Positions 17,795 through 25,610 of a stretch of DNA of 64,000 nucleotides are shown here, in pieces. The stretch is from Treponema sp. (GTDB lineage Bacteria; Spirochaetota; Spirochaetia; Treponematales; Treponemataceae): contig JAILIC010000002.1 in the NCBI GenBank assembly GCA_024695475.1, forward strand, positions 47,519 through 111,518. Reading direction: 5' to 3'. The first letter of the stretch is position 1, and the number at the start of each line of letters is the position of its first letter. The position numbers and the translations under genes were made by a program. The notes below the pieces were generated by a model, which saw only the letters and a list, made by a program, of their open reading frames with translations, did not search any database and had not been told where the DNA came from.

Positions 17795-17819
17795 CCTCTA
17801 AAAAAACAGCTTTTAGAGG
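17795..17819. terminator. Hairpin between convergent phosphatase and STAS genes
   Basis: Inverted repeat CCTCTAAAA/TTTTAGAGG with a 7-nt loop in the 45-nt gap between two convergent genes. The A/T tracts lie inside the stem rather than after it, so it may terminate weakly in both directions. Confidence 0.45.
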
Positions 17820-17836
17820 CAACGCTCAAACTGTAC

Positions 17837-18136
17837 TTACACAAAAGACAACACGGCGTCCATGCCAGTTGCTTCAAAAATCTGACGGCAAAATGGAGAT
17901 GGATTACGTACAGACATCTGACCTCCAGTAGCAGTCATCATTTTATGCGCAAGAAGAACAATTCGAAGTCCTGCACTGGATATATATTCAACATTCTGCA
18001 AATCAAGAAGTAGTGTCTTCATATTTTGAGTACATTCTTGTAATTTTGATTCTAATTGAGGAGCTGTTGTTGTATCCAAACGTCCTGCAACGACAAGTTC
18101 TACTGTTGTCTCATTCTTTCTTTCAGTAATAGTCAT
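17837..18136 (-). CDS. STAS-domain anti-sigma factor antagonist
   Basis: A 99-residue single STAS domain of the SpoIIAA/RsbV type, normal length. The phosphorylation site is in VEYISSAGLR, where a Ser is phosphorylated by a kinase/anti-sigma factor and dephosphorylated by a SpoIIE-type phosphatase. Such a phosphatase lies convergently next door, so the two probably form a partner-switching switch whose kinase and final target are elsewhere. AAGGAG lies 7 nt before the ATG. In spirochaetes the output need not be a sigma factor; the target is unknown. Confidence 0.93.
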   Translation of the reverse strand: MTITERKNETTVELVVAGRLDTTTAPQLESKLQECTQNMKTLLLDLQNVEYISSAGLRIVLLAHKMMTATGGQMSVRNPSPFCRQIFEATGMDAVLSFV

Positions 18137-18261
18137 GAGAATCTCCTTTTTTATTATTCTCGCATATTATAATAAATTGTCAAGTTTTTTACCTACAATG
18201 CATAAAATAACATGAAATATCTCTGTACAAAATCCAATTTTATGCCGATACTATATATGGT

Positions 18262-18299
18262 CACTATCGCACATTTGTGATTACAAATTACCGATAGTG
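18262..18299 (+). promoter_or_regulatory. Long dyad in the leader of the chemotaxis receptor gene
   Basis: Outer arms CACTATCG/CGATAGTG and inner arms ATTTGT/ACAAAT form a nested 38-nt dyad ending 31 nt before the ATG. A weak -10-like TACTAT lies just upstream, so the dyad would be at the 5' end of the mRNA or act as an operator. Confidence 0.45.
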
Positions 18300-18330
18300 C
18301 ATTCTCTTAAAGAATAAGGAACCGGTCTTT

Positions 18331-20091
18331 ATGGAAAAAAAACGATCTGTCATAACATTGATTACAATCTTAGTTGCTATCAGCATTGTTTTGTATTCAG
18401 TTATCATTACCACTGTTGTTCATACAAGATTAACAAAGGGTCTGACTAATTATTTTGCACACGACATGATTGATCAATCAAACCTCATGGTTGCTGAAGT
18501 TGAAGCTCTGCGTGCAGAAATGGAGTACGCAGTCGAGTTTATACAAATGTCCTTTGATTCAGCAGACAGCGACCTTGACTCAAGATCGGCAGCCCCTATC
18601 GTAGATGCCACCATAAAGGTCTTTGAACCTGACGCCATTGCACTGTACAACACCAGTGGTCAAGCAATCACCGCAGAAATTCCGCTTTCTGCAAAAGAAT
18701 CCCAAATGATAAAAACTGCTCTTACAGGTTCCCGCAGTAAAAATTATGTCAAAACAGATAGTAAAACATACGTTGTTGTAGCAGACTGCATTAAAATCAA
18801 TTCTCGTATCGTAGGAGCTTCACTAGTAAAGGCAACTATCAACACCGAAGCCTTTGTAACAAAAATTGCCACCTACACAAATGCCAACATTACGATTTTT
18901 GATGGCGACATCCGAGAAATTACCACCATTGAAGGCATGACAGGCACCCAAATTGCCGATGCCTCCGTCATCCGTATCACAGAGAAAGGCGAACCAACAA
19001 GCGTCATCAACATCATCAATGGTATACCAACTATTTCATATTACTTTCCTTTATTAGATGCAGACAATGAATTTGTAACAACACTGTATCTCGGCAAACC
19101 ACTTATCGTAGCTAAGGTTGTTGCTCAACAAATATTTACATCTTTACTGGTCATTCTTGTGCTGCTTACCATTGCATTAGTAGCAGGATTTATCTTTATC
19201 ATGCGTTTAAAGATTGGTAAGCCCCTCAGAGCCGTAGATTTAGCCATCCAGTCACTCTCTTCAGGCGATGCAGATTTAACCTATCGCTTACCAGTAACCA
19301 GCAATGATGAATTTGCAGAACTTGCAATCGGTGTAAATACATTTATCGAAATATTGCAGTCTGTCATGGTTAAGATAAAAGATGCCGCCATGCAGGTACG
19401 TGATGGTGCAAACCAGATAAGTACCTCAAGCCAGGCAATCTCAACAGGTGCCAGTGAACAAGCGGCTTCAACAGAAGAAATGTCTGCTACTATGGAACAA
19501 ATGGCATCAAATATCCAGCAGACAGCTCACAGTGCCGAAAAAACTGATGCCCTTGCCGAAAGTACCTCTGCCGAAAGCGTCAACAGTGGCGAAGCTGTTA
19601 CCGAAGCAGTTACTTCCGTTAAAGAGATTGTTGAGACCATAAAAGTCATCGACGAAATTGCCCGTCAGACAAACCTGCTTGCCCTCAATGCCGCTATCGA
19701 AGCTGCCCGTGCAGGAGACGCAGGTAAAGGTTTTGCAGTTGTAGCAGGTGAAGTACGCAAACTGGCAGAGCGCAGCCAACAGGCAGCAAGTGAAATAATT
19801 GAGCTGTCATCTAAAACAGTTACTGCTGCCGAAAATGCAAAGGAAAAGATTAATGCCGCCATACCAAAGATTCAGCAAACATCAGAATTAATCGAAGAAA
19901 TTTCAGTTGCGTGTCGAGAACAGGATAATGGTGCCCAGCAGGTAAATACCGCCATTGCCCAGCTTGATACAGTTGTACAACAAAATGCCTCCGCAGCAGA
20001 AGAATTAGCAGCTATGGCAGAAGAATTATCAGCAAATTCCTCTACCCTCGTTGATACCGTAAAAATGTTCAAAACCGAAGCACAGCAATAG
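18331..20091 (+). CDS. Methyl-accepting chemotaxis protein
   Basis: A 586-residue chemoreceptor. A transmembrane helix (about 7-29) precedes a periplasmic Cache-like sensor (about 30-265), then a second helix (about 267-290), a HAMP domain (about 293-345) and a long coiled-coil signalling domain. The hairpin tip [20 protein letters not shown], which binds CheA and CheW, is intact, and Glu/Gln-rich methylation helices flank it. Ligand unknown. The AAGGAACC stretch upstream gives a plausible ribosome-binding site. The gene is monocistronic, ending at a strong terminator. Confidence 0.95.
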   Translation: MEKKRSVITLITILVAISIVLYSVIITTVVHTRLTKGLTNYFAHDMIDQSNLMVAEVEALRAEMEYAVEFIQMSFDSADSDLDSRSAAPIVDATIKVFEPDAIALYNTSGQAITAEIPLSAKESQMIKTALTGSRSKNYVKTDSKTYVVVADCIKINSRIVGASLVKATINTEAFVTKIATYTNANITIFDGDIREITTIEGMTGTQIADASVIRITEKGEPTSVINIINGIPTISYYFPLLDADNEFVTTLYLGKPLIVAKVVAQQIFTSLLVILVLLTIALVAGFIFIMRLKIGKPLRAVDLAIQSLSSGDADLTYRLPVTSNDEFAELAIGVNTFIEILQSVMVKIKDAAMQVRDGANQISTSSQAISTGASEQAASTEEMSATMEQMASNIQQTAHSAEKTDALAESTSAESVNSGEAVTEAVTSVKEIVETIKVIDEIARQTNLLALNAAIEAARAGDAGKGFAVVAGEVRKLAERSQQAASEIIELSSKTVTAAENAKEKINAAIPKIQQTSELIEEISVACREQDNGAQQVNTAIAQLDTVVQQNASAAEELAAMAEELSANSSTLVDTVKMFKTEAQQ

Positions 20092-20102
20092 TACTGTCTT
20101 AG

Positions 20103-20142
20103 AAAAAGGCTCTAGAAGCGAAAGCTTTTAGAGCCTTTTTTA
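20103..20142 (+). terminator. Rho-independent terminator after the chemoreceptor gene
   Basis: Stem of about 16 bp (AAAAAGGCTCTA... with ...TAGAGCCTTTTT) closed by a GAAA tetraloop and followed by a T-rich tail. Confidence 0.9.
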
Positions 20143-20203
20143 TATACTTCCTTCCTGTTATTTTTTAGATAATATGCTATACTATAAAGAAAGAAGGATA
20201 ACT

Positions 20204-21076
20204 ATGGTATGTTCAAAATGTGGATTTCAACTTGCGGACAATTTTAACTTTTGCCCTATCTGTGGTATTCCAGTTATTAAAGCTGCACAACAAGCAAACA
20301 CACAATTTGCTCCCGCTAAAACAAATAAAACACCTTATATGATCGAAGTACAAGGCGGATCTTTTTTAATGGGAGACAAAAACGTAAACCGAAAAGTTTC
20401 ACTTGTCAACTTTTTACTATCAGAAACATTGATTACCCAAATGCAGTATGAGTATGTAATAGGTAAAAACCCTTCAAAAATGCAAGGCCCTAACCGTCCT
20501 GTCGAAGGTGTTACTTGGTACGATGCTATCATTTACTGTAATACACTGAGTATGATGCAAAACTTGCACCCCTGCTATTCCATCGGTAATATAACTGACT
20601 TCCGTTCAATTGACGCAAAAAGCCCAATGTGGAAACGTATTCTTTGCAACTTTACTTCAAACGGCTATCGTCTACCAACCGAAGCAGAATGGGAATATGC
20701 AGCCATTGGTGGCAAAAACAACAGCCCCTTTCTCTACTCTGGAAGCGAGATTATATCTACAGTTGCCTGGTATGGAGAAAATGCAGAAATAGCGACTCAT
20801 GATGTCGGTACAAAAGCACCCAACAAACTGGGTTTCTACGATATGAGCGGTAATGTCGCAGAGTGGTGCTGGGACTACATGGGAGACCTAAGTACCCAAC
20901 ATCAAACAAATCCTCATGGACCACAGACTGGTACAATCCGCGTAAAGCGTGGAGGCAGCTGGCTTGATGATCCACAGCAATGTACTGTTTATTACCGTAG
21001 TGGCAGCTCTCCTATCGGAAAGAGCAGCAACCTCGGATTTAGAGTATGCCGTTCTTCCATAGAAAACATCATGTAA
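20204..21076 (+). CDS. Zinc-ribbon SUMF1-domain (formylglycine-enzyme-like) protein
   Basis: A 290-residue cytoplasmic protein. Residues 3-20 form a four-cysteine zinc ribbon (CxxC, 10 residues, CxxC); residues about 45-290 form a SUMF1/FGE-sulfatase fold with GYRLPTEAEWEYAA, GFYDMSGNVAEWCWD and the terminal LGFRVCRS. These folds are common in spirochaetes and mostly are not sulfatase-modifying enzymes. The start at 20204 has GAAGGA 8 nt upstream; an earlier in-frame ATG at 20174 has none. Unlike the SUMF1 proteins at the right end of the window it has no lipobox, so it stays in the cytoplasm. Function unknown. Confidence 0.85.
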   Translation: MVCSKCGFQLADNFNFCPICGIPVIKAAQQANTQFAPAKTNKTPYMIEVQGGSFLMGDKNVNRKVSLVNFLLSETLITQMQYEYVIGKNPSKMQGPNRPVEGVTWYDAIIYCNTLSMMQNLHPCYSIGNITDFRSIDAKSPMWKRILCNFTSNGYRLPTEAEWEYAAIGGKNNSPFLYSGSEIISTVAWYGENAEIATHDVGTKAPNKLGFYDMSGNVAEWCWDYMGDLSTQHQTNPHGPQTGTIRVKRGGSWLDDPQQCTVYYRSGSSPIGKSSNLGFRVCRSSIENIM

Positions 21077-21156
21077 CATCTCTCAAATACTATAAGCTTT
21101 GAGGAAATGGTCCGTAATAATTAAATATTTTTTTAATAATAGGTGGGATATATACT

Positions 21157-21777
21157 ATGGATTTTACTTACCCTGATTTCGTCAGCTCACACGATGTACG
21201 ATTAGATCAGCAGTTTCATTTTGTCATTGAAATCGATAAGATGACTCATATTCTACGCCGTACCATGCTCATAGACGGCTCACGACGTGAAAACGATGCA
21301 GAACACTCATGGCACATTGCTGTCATGGCACTTTTATTTAGCGAATATGCAAAAGATACTCCCGACGTCAGCCACGCAATCAAAATGCTTGTCGTCCATG
21401 ACCTCATCGAAATATACGCTGGTGATACCTTTGCCTATGACAAATCTGGCAATGAAACTAAGGCACAGCGAGAGCAAGAAGCTGCAGATAAATTGTTTGC
21501 ACTCTTACCAGAAGAACAAGGTAGAGAAATTCGTACCCTCTGGGAAGAATTTGATGCCATGACAACGGCGGATGCTCGTTATGCAAATTGTCTCGACCGT
21601 ATACAGCCATTTTTACATAACACGCTTACACAGGGACACACCTGGAAAGAAGGTAAGGTACACAAAGATGACGTCTTAGCCCGCATGGAGATAGTCCGTA
21701 CTGCAATGCCAAAAGTATGGCCATGGGTAATGGAAAATGTCGAAAAAGGTATCGAGCGAGGTTGGATTGTTGAGTAA
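21157..21777 (+). CDS. HD-domain phosphohydrolase (YfbR/5'-nucleotidase-like)
   Basis: A 206-residue HD-superfamily protein of the HD_3 type. Metal-ligand motifs are R...ENDAEHSWHIAVMALL (first His), VVHDLIEIYAGD (HD) and a downstream Asp in NCLDRIQPFLHN. Relatives include YfbR, which dephosphorylates deoxynucleoside 5'-monophosphates. The GGTGGGAT stretch before the ATG is a usable ribosome-binding site. It is cytoplasmic and monocistronic; substrate assignment is by family only. Confidence 0.85.
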   Translation: MDFTYPDFVSSHDVRLDQQFHFVIEIDKMTHILRRTMLIDGSRRENDAEHSWHIAVMALLFSEYAKDTPDVSHAIKMLVVHDLIEIYAGDTFAYDKSGNETKAQREQEAADKLFALLPEEQGREIRTLWEEFDAMTTADARYANCLDRIQPFLHNTLTQGHTWKEGKVHKDDVLARMEIVRTAMPKVWPWVMENVEKGIERGWIVE

Positions 21778-21853
21778 TCCAACACGTGCAAACTTCTAAA
21801 TCAGAAACAAGCAGCTTAGGTGGAAGTCTCCCCTATCTGGTAGTTTACAGAGC

Positions 21854-21889
21854 ATAAAAAAAGGCGATTTGATCCAACAAATCGCCTTT
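21854..21889 (-). terminator. Terminator of the tRNA-Pro gene
   Basis: A 12-bp perfect stem (21860-21871 with 21878-21889) followed on the minus strand by a T-run (21854-21861). It lies about 30 nt downstream of the tRNA. Confidence 0.8.
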
Positions 21890-21919
21890 AAAATACAGTC
21901 TTATACAGTTTTAAGAACG

Positions 21920-21993
21920 TCGGGCTACCGGAATTCGAATCCGGGACCTCATGCCCCCCAGACATGCACGCTAACCAGCTGCGCTATAGCCCG
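21920..21993 (-). tRNA. tRNA-Pro (anticodon GGG)
   Basis: The minus strand folds as a standard 74-nt tRNA: 7-bp acceptor CGGGCTA/TAGCCCG, D arm with AGCTGGTTAG, anticodon stem CATGT/GCATG with loop CTGGGGG giving anticodon GGG, and T arm CCGGATTCGAATCCGG. The discriminator is A and CCA is not encoded. Confidence 0.93.
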
Positions 21994-22097
21994 ATATGTA
22001 TTACATACGTTATCGAAATAATGAAATTTTGTCAATGATACAAGAAAAGTCTTTAATAAAGACATCCTACCATTGCCGTAACACTATCGGACAAAGA

Positions 22098-22946
22098 TTA
22101 TATATTACCAGGAAAAACATATTCCAGATTTTCTTGTGCAATAGCAACCAGATTCATTATCGTACTGACCGCAGTCGGCTCTTTATCAGTAAGCTTAAAT
22201 GTCGGGAAAAATCGAGTAATATGCAACGGTATCGTTTTCTTGTATTGCTTTTCTAGACTTGCAACCCAACTGGACAGTCTGCGCATTTCTTCTTCACTGT
22301 CATTTTCGCCAGGGATAATAAGCGTGGTAACCTCAACATGACAGGACTGCACCGCCCCCTCGATAAACTCCTTGACCATCTGAAAATCTCCGTCGAGCAG
22401 TTCTTTGTAAAATCTATTGGTAAACGCTTTTAGGTCAATATTCATGGCATCGATGTAAGGTACAATTTGGTCAAGCACATGCAACGTTGCAGTACCATTT
22501 GTGACAAGCACGTTCTCCATGCCAGCTTTTTTAGATAGTTTTGCTGTATCGCGGACAAACTCATACCCGATAAGAGGCTCGTTATACGTAAAGGCAATGC
22601 CTATATTGCCACGCTTGCGGAGTATCTGTGCAGTTTCTACAATCTCTTCCGGAGCATAGCAACCTGCGTCATGTCTATAGGCAAACGCTTTGTGCGACCA
22701 AGAAATACTGCTATTTTGACAGAACGGACAGCGCAAATTGCACCCATATGAGCCGATGGACAACACCTTAGATCCCGGCCTAAACATTTTAAGCGGTTTC
22801 TTTTCTATAGGATCGAGTGCCTGCGAAGTGAGTTTTCCATAATTATCAGCAACAATATGCCCGCCACGGCAGGTACGAGCACCACAGAAGCCTATTGCGT
22901 TTTCTTCGATAGTACAGTGCCTGAAGCACACATCACAAACTGGCAT
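22098..22946 (-). CDS. amrS: AmmeMemoRadiSam system radical SAM enzyme
   Basis: A 282-residue radical SAM protein. Cysteine pairs at the N-terminus (CDVC...C...C) precede the cluster motif in GCNLRCPFCQN (CxxxCxxC). The rest matches AmrS/PflA-like enzymes (NIGIAFTYNEPLIGYEF; MNIDLKAFTNRFYKELL). It is paired with an AMMECR1-Memo fusion 20 nt upstream in the same direction, the defining context of the AmmeMemoRadiSam system. The chemical product of this system is not established. GAGGGGG precedes the ATG. Confidence 0.92.
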   Translation of the reverse strand: MPVCDVCFRHCTIEENAIGFCGARTCRGGHIVADNYGKLTSQALDPIEKKPLKMFRPGSKVLSIGSYGCNLRCPFCQNSSISWSHKAFAYRHDAGCYAPEEIVETAQILRKRGNIGIAFTYNEPLIGYEFVRDTAKLSKKAGMENVLVTNGTATLHVLDQIVPYIDAMNIDLKAFTNRFYKELLDGDFQMVKEFIEGAVQSCHVEVTTLIIPGENDSEEEMRRLSSWVASLEKQYKKTIPLHITRFFPTFKLTDKEPTAVSTIMNLVAIAQENLEYVFPGNI

Positions 22947-22966
22947 ATTTCCCCCTCGGACACTCG

Positions 22967-24352
22967 CTAGTAATGCCGTACTACTTCAAAACGGAATAAT
23001 TCAACCTTGTCACTTGGAGTAATGCCGCCTTTTCGCTTTGCAATCGAGATTTGTTGTTCGATCGTATCAACACCATCAAGGTCTGGCAGCAGCAGCCCCC
23101 GTTTGTATCCGCTCTGTACAATGACACCATACTTTTTGACATCAAGCTCCGCCTCAGAGGTGATACGTTCTGCCTCGCCTAAAACATCAACGTTTATATC
23201 AAGATATGGCAATTCATCTTCTGTTACAGGCTCAAAACGAGGATCCTTGGCAACAGCACTTACTGCATTATGGATTATCTCCAAAGCAAGATTCTTTTGT
23301 GTAGCAGCAATGGTACCGATACAGCCGCGTAATGCTCCAAACTTATGGACTGAAACAAATGCACCAGCCGTTGTGTGCAAAAGTTCTTCCGGTACCCAAT
23401 CAGGTACATCCATAACATCGCCTGTCTTTACATAATACTCGGCAGAGACTCTGGCAAGTGTCACATACGCATCGGATTTATGGCGTTTTTGTTTCAAGCC
23501 AGCTTCTACTATCTTAAGCCGCGTCGTAAGAAAGTGCCTTGATTCATCATCTCCTGTCGGTATAAAAGAACAAATTCCGTAGCCAACACCGGTCACATCC
23601 TCGTGAGAAAACTGCGTTGCCTGTACAGCCTTACCGTCAAGCGCTCCTGCCATTATCACAAAGGATTTATGCCCGCACTCCGCTGCCTTTTCGCAAAACT
23701 GTTCATCAAAATCAAAAAGCTCACCAAAGCGCGCACCGGAACACACATCCATAATTCTTGCATCATAGACAGGTCCTTCTTGGGCAAAACCATACGGTCC
23801 ATAGCCCTGAAGCTTGTGTGACAAATCTCCGCTGGCAACATACACGACCTTTCTGTCCAATGCTTCTACGGCATCTTTTATGAGCATGCCGTACTCATAA
23901 TGCTTTAAGAGGTCATATCCCGACAGTCCTGTACGCACCAGCTTAAAGTCCTTGTATTTTTTAAGGATAAACCAAAGAGGAACCATGGTTCCGTGATCTA
24001 GTTCCTTTCTTTTTTCACCGAGCGTGCCTGCTGGAAAGTGCAATGATTCCGCCTTGTCTGCCAGCAAATTTACAAGTTCCCGATCATACACTACATCAAA
24101 TTGTACTTGTGGTGCTCCAAATTCAGCAAACGAACCGCTAGCCCGTGCTCCTGGAGAGATATGAAAATAATTTGAATATAGTATGCTGTGAGGGCTGGAG
24201 ATAATAATAGTTTCTGGTTTGAGGGCAGCAATTTCTTGTGCAACCTTTTCATAGGCCTTTATCGTCTTTTCAATTTGTTTTTCACTTCCTCGTCCAACGT
24301 CCGGTACAATCATCGGTGGATGCGGAACCATAAAAGCAGCAACAATCGACAT
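22967..24352 (-). CDS. Memo-like/LigB and AMMECR1 fusion protein of the AmmeMemoRadiSam system
   Basis: A 461-residue two-domain protein. Residues about 1-275 form a class III extradiol-dioxygenase (LigB)/Memo-like domain (MVPHPPMIVPDVGRG; SPHSILYSNYF; ASGDLSHKL), with histidines placed for metal binding. Residues about 285-461 form an AMMECR1 domain with the hallmark GALRGCIGTI. Elsewhere these are separate AmrB- and AmrA-type proteins; here they are fused and sit before amrS. GGGGAGG lies close before the ATG. The fusion fixes the functional link between the parts, but the reaction remains unknown. Confidence 0.9.
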   Translation of the reverse strand: MSIVAAFMVPHPPMIVPDVGRGSEKQIEKTIKAYEKVAQEIAALKPETIIISSPHSILYSNYFHISPGARASGSFAEFGAPQVQFDVVYDRELVNLLADKAESLHFPAGTLGEKRKELDHGTMVPLWFILKKYKDFKLVRTGLSGYDLLKHYEYGMLIKDAVEALDRKVVYVASGDLSHKLQGYGPYGFAQEGPVYDARIMDVCSGARFGELFDFDEQFCEKAAECGHKSFVIMAGALDGKAVQATQFSHEDVTGVGYGICSFIPTGDDESRHFLTTRLKIVEAGLKQKRHKSDAYVTLARVSAEYYVKTGDVMDVPDWVPEELLHTTAGAFVSVHKFGALRGCIGTIAATQKNLALEIIHNAVSAVAKDPRFEPVTEDELPYLDINVDVLGEAERITSEAELDVKKYGVIVQSGYKRGLLLPDLDGVDTIEQQISIAKRKGGITPSDKVELFRFEVVRHY

Positions 24353-24392
24353 GAGACACCTCCCCTAAAGTGTATTCTCGCAAGAATATCGA

Positions 24393-24845
24393 CTATTTCA
24401 AATTTAATATCATTCCCTGTTCGTTTGGAGTAAAACCAAGCCCGAGATAAAACGAGCGTCCTTGCTCAGTCGCATCCAGGCTGATTTCCGTACAGTGTTT
24501 TGCTTTTGCTTCTTCTATCAAAATCTCAACCATCTTTTTACCGATACCCTGTTTTCGGTATGCACTGTTTGTGTAGACATTCATAAGATGGGCACGCTTA
24601 CCGGTCGGGTGGTCAAAGGTAGGCATAATGTATATATAACTGATAGAAGCACAACCTATCGTTTTTTCGCCATCGATGGCAATAACGGTAGTCTGATCAC
24701 CATGTAAAAAATACTCGCGAGAGCACTCAACAAGTTCTTTATCAAATACTGCATCATTTGGCAGGTTATTTACCACACGTAGCATTTCTAGCCGGATTGC
24801 CACCAGCGTTTCTATATCATCAGCAGTTGCTTTTTTAATTTCCAT
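24393..24845 (-). CDS. GNAT family N-acetyltransferase
   Basis: A 150-residue acetyltransferase with the acetyl-CoA loop in NVYTNSAYRKQGIGKKMVEILIEEA (Q/R-x-x-G-x-G/K) and the C-terminal AT-x-x-x-x-FYLGLGF strand. The start at 24845 (MEIKKATADD) matches the usual GNAT N-terminus; in-frame ATGs up to 24938 would add an unconserved hydrophobic extension. Substrate unknown. It lies 40 nt upstream of the AMMECR1-Memo gene and may be co-transcribed. Confidence 0.88.
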   Translation of the reverse strand: MEIKKATADDIETLVAIRLEMLRVVNNLPNDAVFDKELVECSREYFLHGDQTTVIAIDGEKTIGCASISYIYIMPTFDHPTGKRAHLMNVYTNSAYRKQGIGKKMVEILIEEAKAKHCTEISLDATEQGRSFYLGLGFTPNEQGMILNLK

Positions 24846-24948
24846 AAGATATTTCCATACAATAATTGTGTATATATCATAAACAAAAAATACAAATCGC
24901 TCAATTATAGCTCTGTGGTGCATAACATTACATAGCAAGTAATATCAT

Positions 24949-25074
24949 GGACAGAGTCTTTTCACCCCGAGTGTCGGGGTACGCTATGTGTGTGATGCTG
25001 GGTTAGCGATGTGTGTGACCCTGGGCAATGAATAGCTCCAATTGACGCTTACGGGCATGTTTTACACTCTGTCC
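24949..25074. repeat. Short element with 9-bp terminal inverted repeats and an internal tandem repeat
   Basis: GGACAGAGT (24949-24957) and its exact complement ACTCTGTCC (25066-25074) bound 126 bp of noncoding DNA. Inside are a hairpin ACCCCG/CGGGGT (24964-24979) and two imperfect 23-nt tandem copies (24983-25005 and 25006-25028, 18 of 23 identical). No target-site duplication is evident. It looks like a small MITE-type remnant or a structured repeat. Confidence 0.5.
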
Positions 25075-25085
25075 GTAAACAAAAA

Positions 25086-25114
25086 ATGACAAATCTTAAA
25101 AACACATGTATAAT
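25086..25114 (+). promoter_or_regulatory. Promoter of the FliN-like gene, leaderless type
   Basis: ATGACA (25086-25091, 5/6 match), 17-nt spacer, TATAAT (25109-25114), then 7 nt to the ATG at 25122, with no Shine-Dalgarno sequence. Confidence 0.65.
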
Positions 25115-25121
25115 ATAATCC

Positions 25122-25529
25122 ATGGCTAATATTGCAGACGATGGTAGTTCCAAGGGCATACTTCTCTCTCAAGAAGAAATGGACAAAATTCTTTGTGATG
25201 TACGCAGTACTTCAACCGAGCAGTCTAAAGATGTCGGTGTTCCAGAATTGACTCTATCACAAGGAGAACTAGATGCTTTGTTTAGTAATGCTCCAAAACA
25301 ACCTGAGAAAAAAGCATTTGAACGTCCCAAACTCATCAGTGTTGTCATGGGACATGCTAAATGGACTGCAGCTGATAAAGAAAAATTTTTGGCAGGTACT
25401 CCACAGGAGCTCGATTCATTAGCAGGTGCTCCTGTAGAGATTATGGAAGATGGTCACCTCCTTGCCAAAGCAACGATCAGTCAAATCAACGGACATTACG
25501 CCATCATTCTCTGTAAAGACGACGAATAA
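25122..25529 (+). CDS. FliN-like protein with two FliM-type CheY-binding motifs
   Basis: A 135-residue protein. Two copies of the FliM/FliY N-terminal CheY-P-binding motif are visible: LLSQEEMDKIL (about 14-24) and LTLSQGELDALF (about 43-54). The C-terminal half (about 72-131) resembles a SpoA/FliN domain (ELDSLAGAPVEIMEDGHLLAKATI aligns with FliN's core). It could bind phospho-CheY at the flagellar switch or act as a CheY sink. The FliN match is partial, so an adapter role away from the rotor is possible. Monocistronic, from a leaderless-type promoter. Confidence 0.65.
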   Translation: MANIADDGSSKGILLSQEEMDKILCDVRSTSTEQSKDVGVPELTLSQGELDALFSNAPKQPEKKAFERPKLISVVMGHAKWTAADKEKFLAGTPQELDSLAGAPVEIMEDGHLLAKATISQINGHYAIILCKDDE

Positions 25530-25610
25530 GCCATATTTCTATTATACTTTTTCGAATTTCTCTTCACGTTAGTTTTATTTTTTAGTATCTTTATGCTATA
25601 GAGGTTTTAA

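Noticed and set aside
24983..25028. Two 23-nt tandem repeats as a CRISPR remnant
   Set aside because: Only two imperfect copies, directly abutting with no spacer, and no cas genes nearby.
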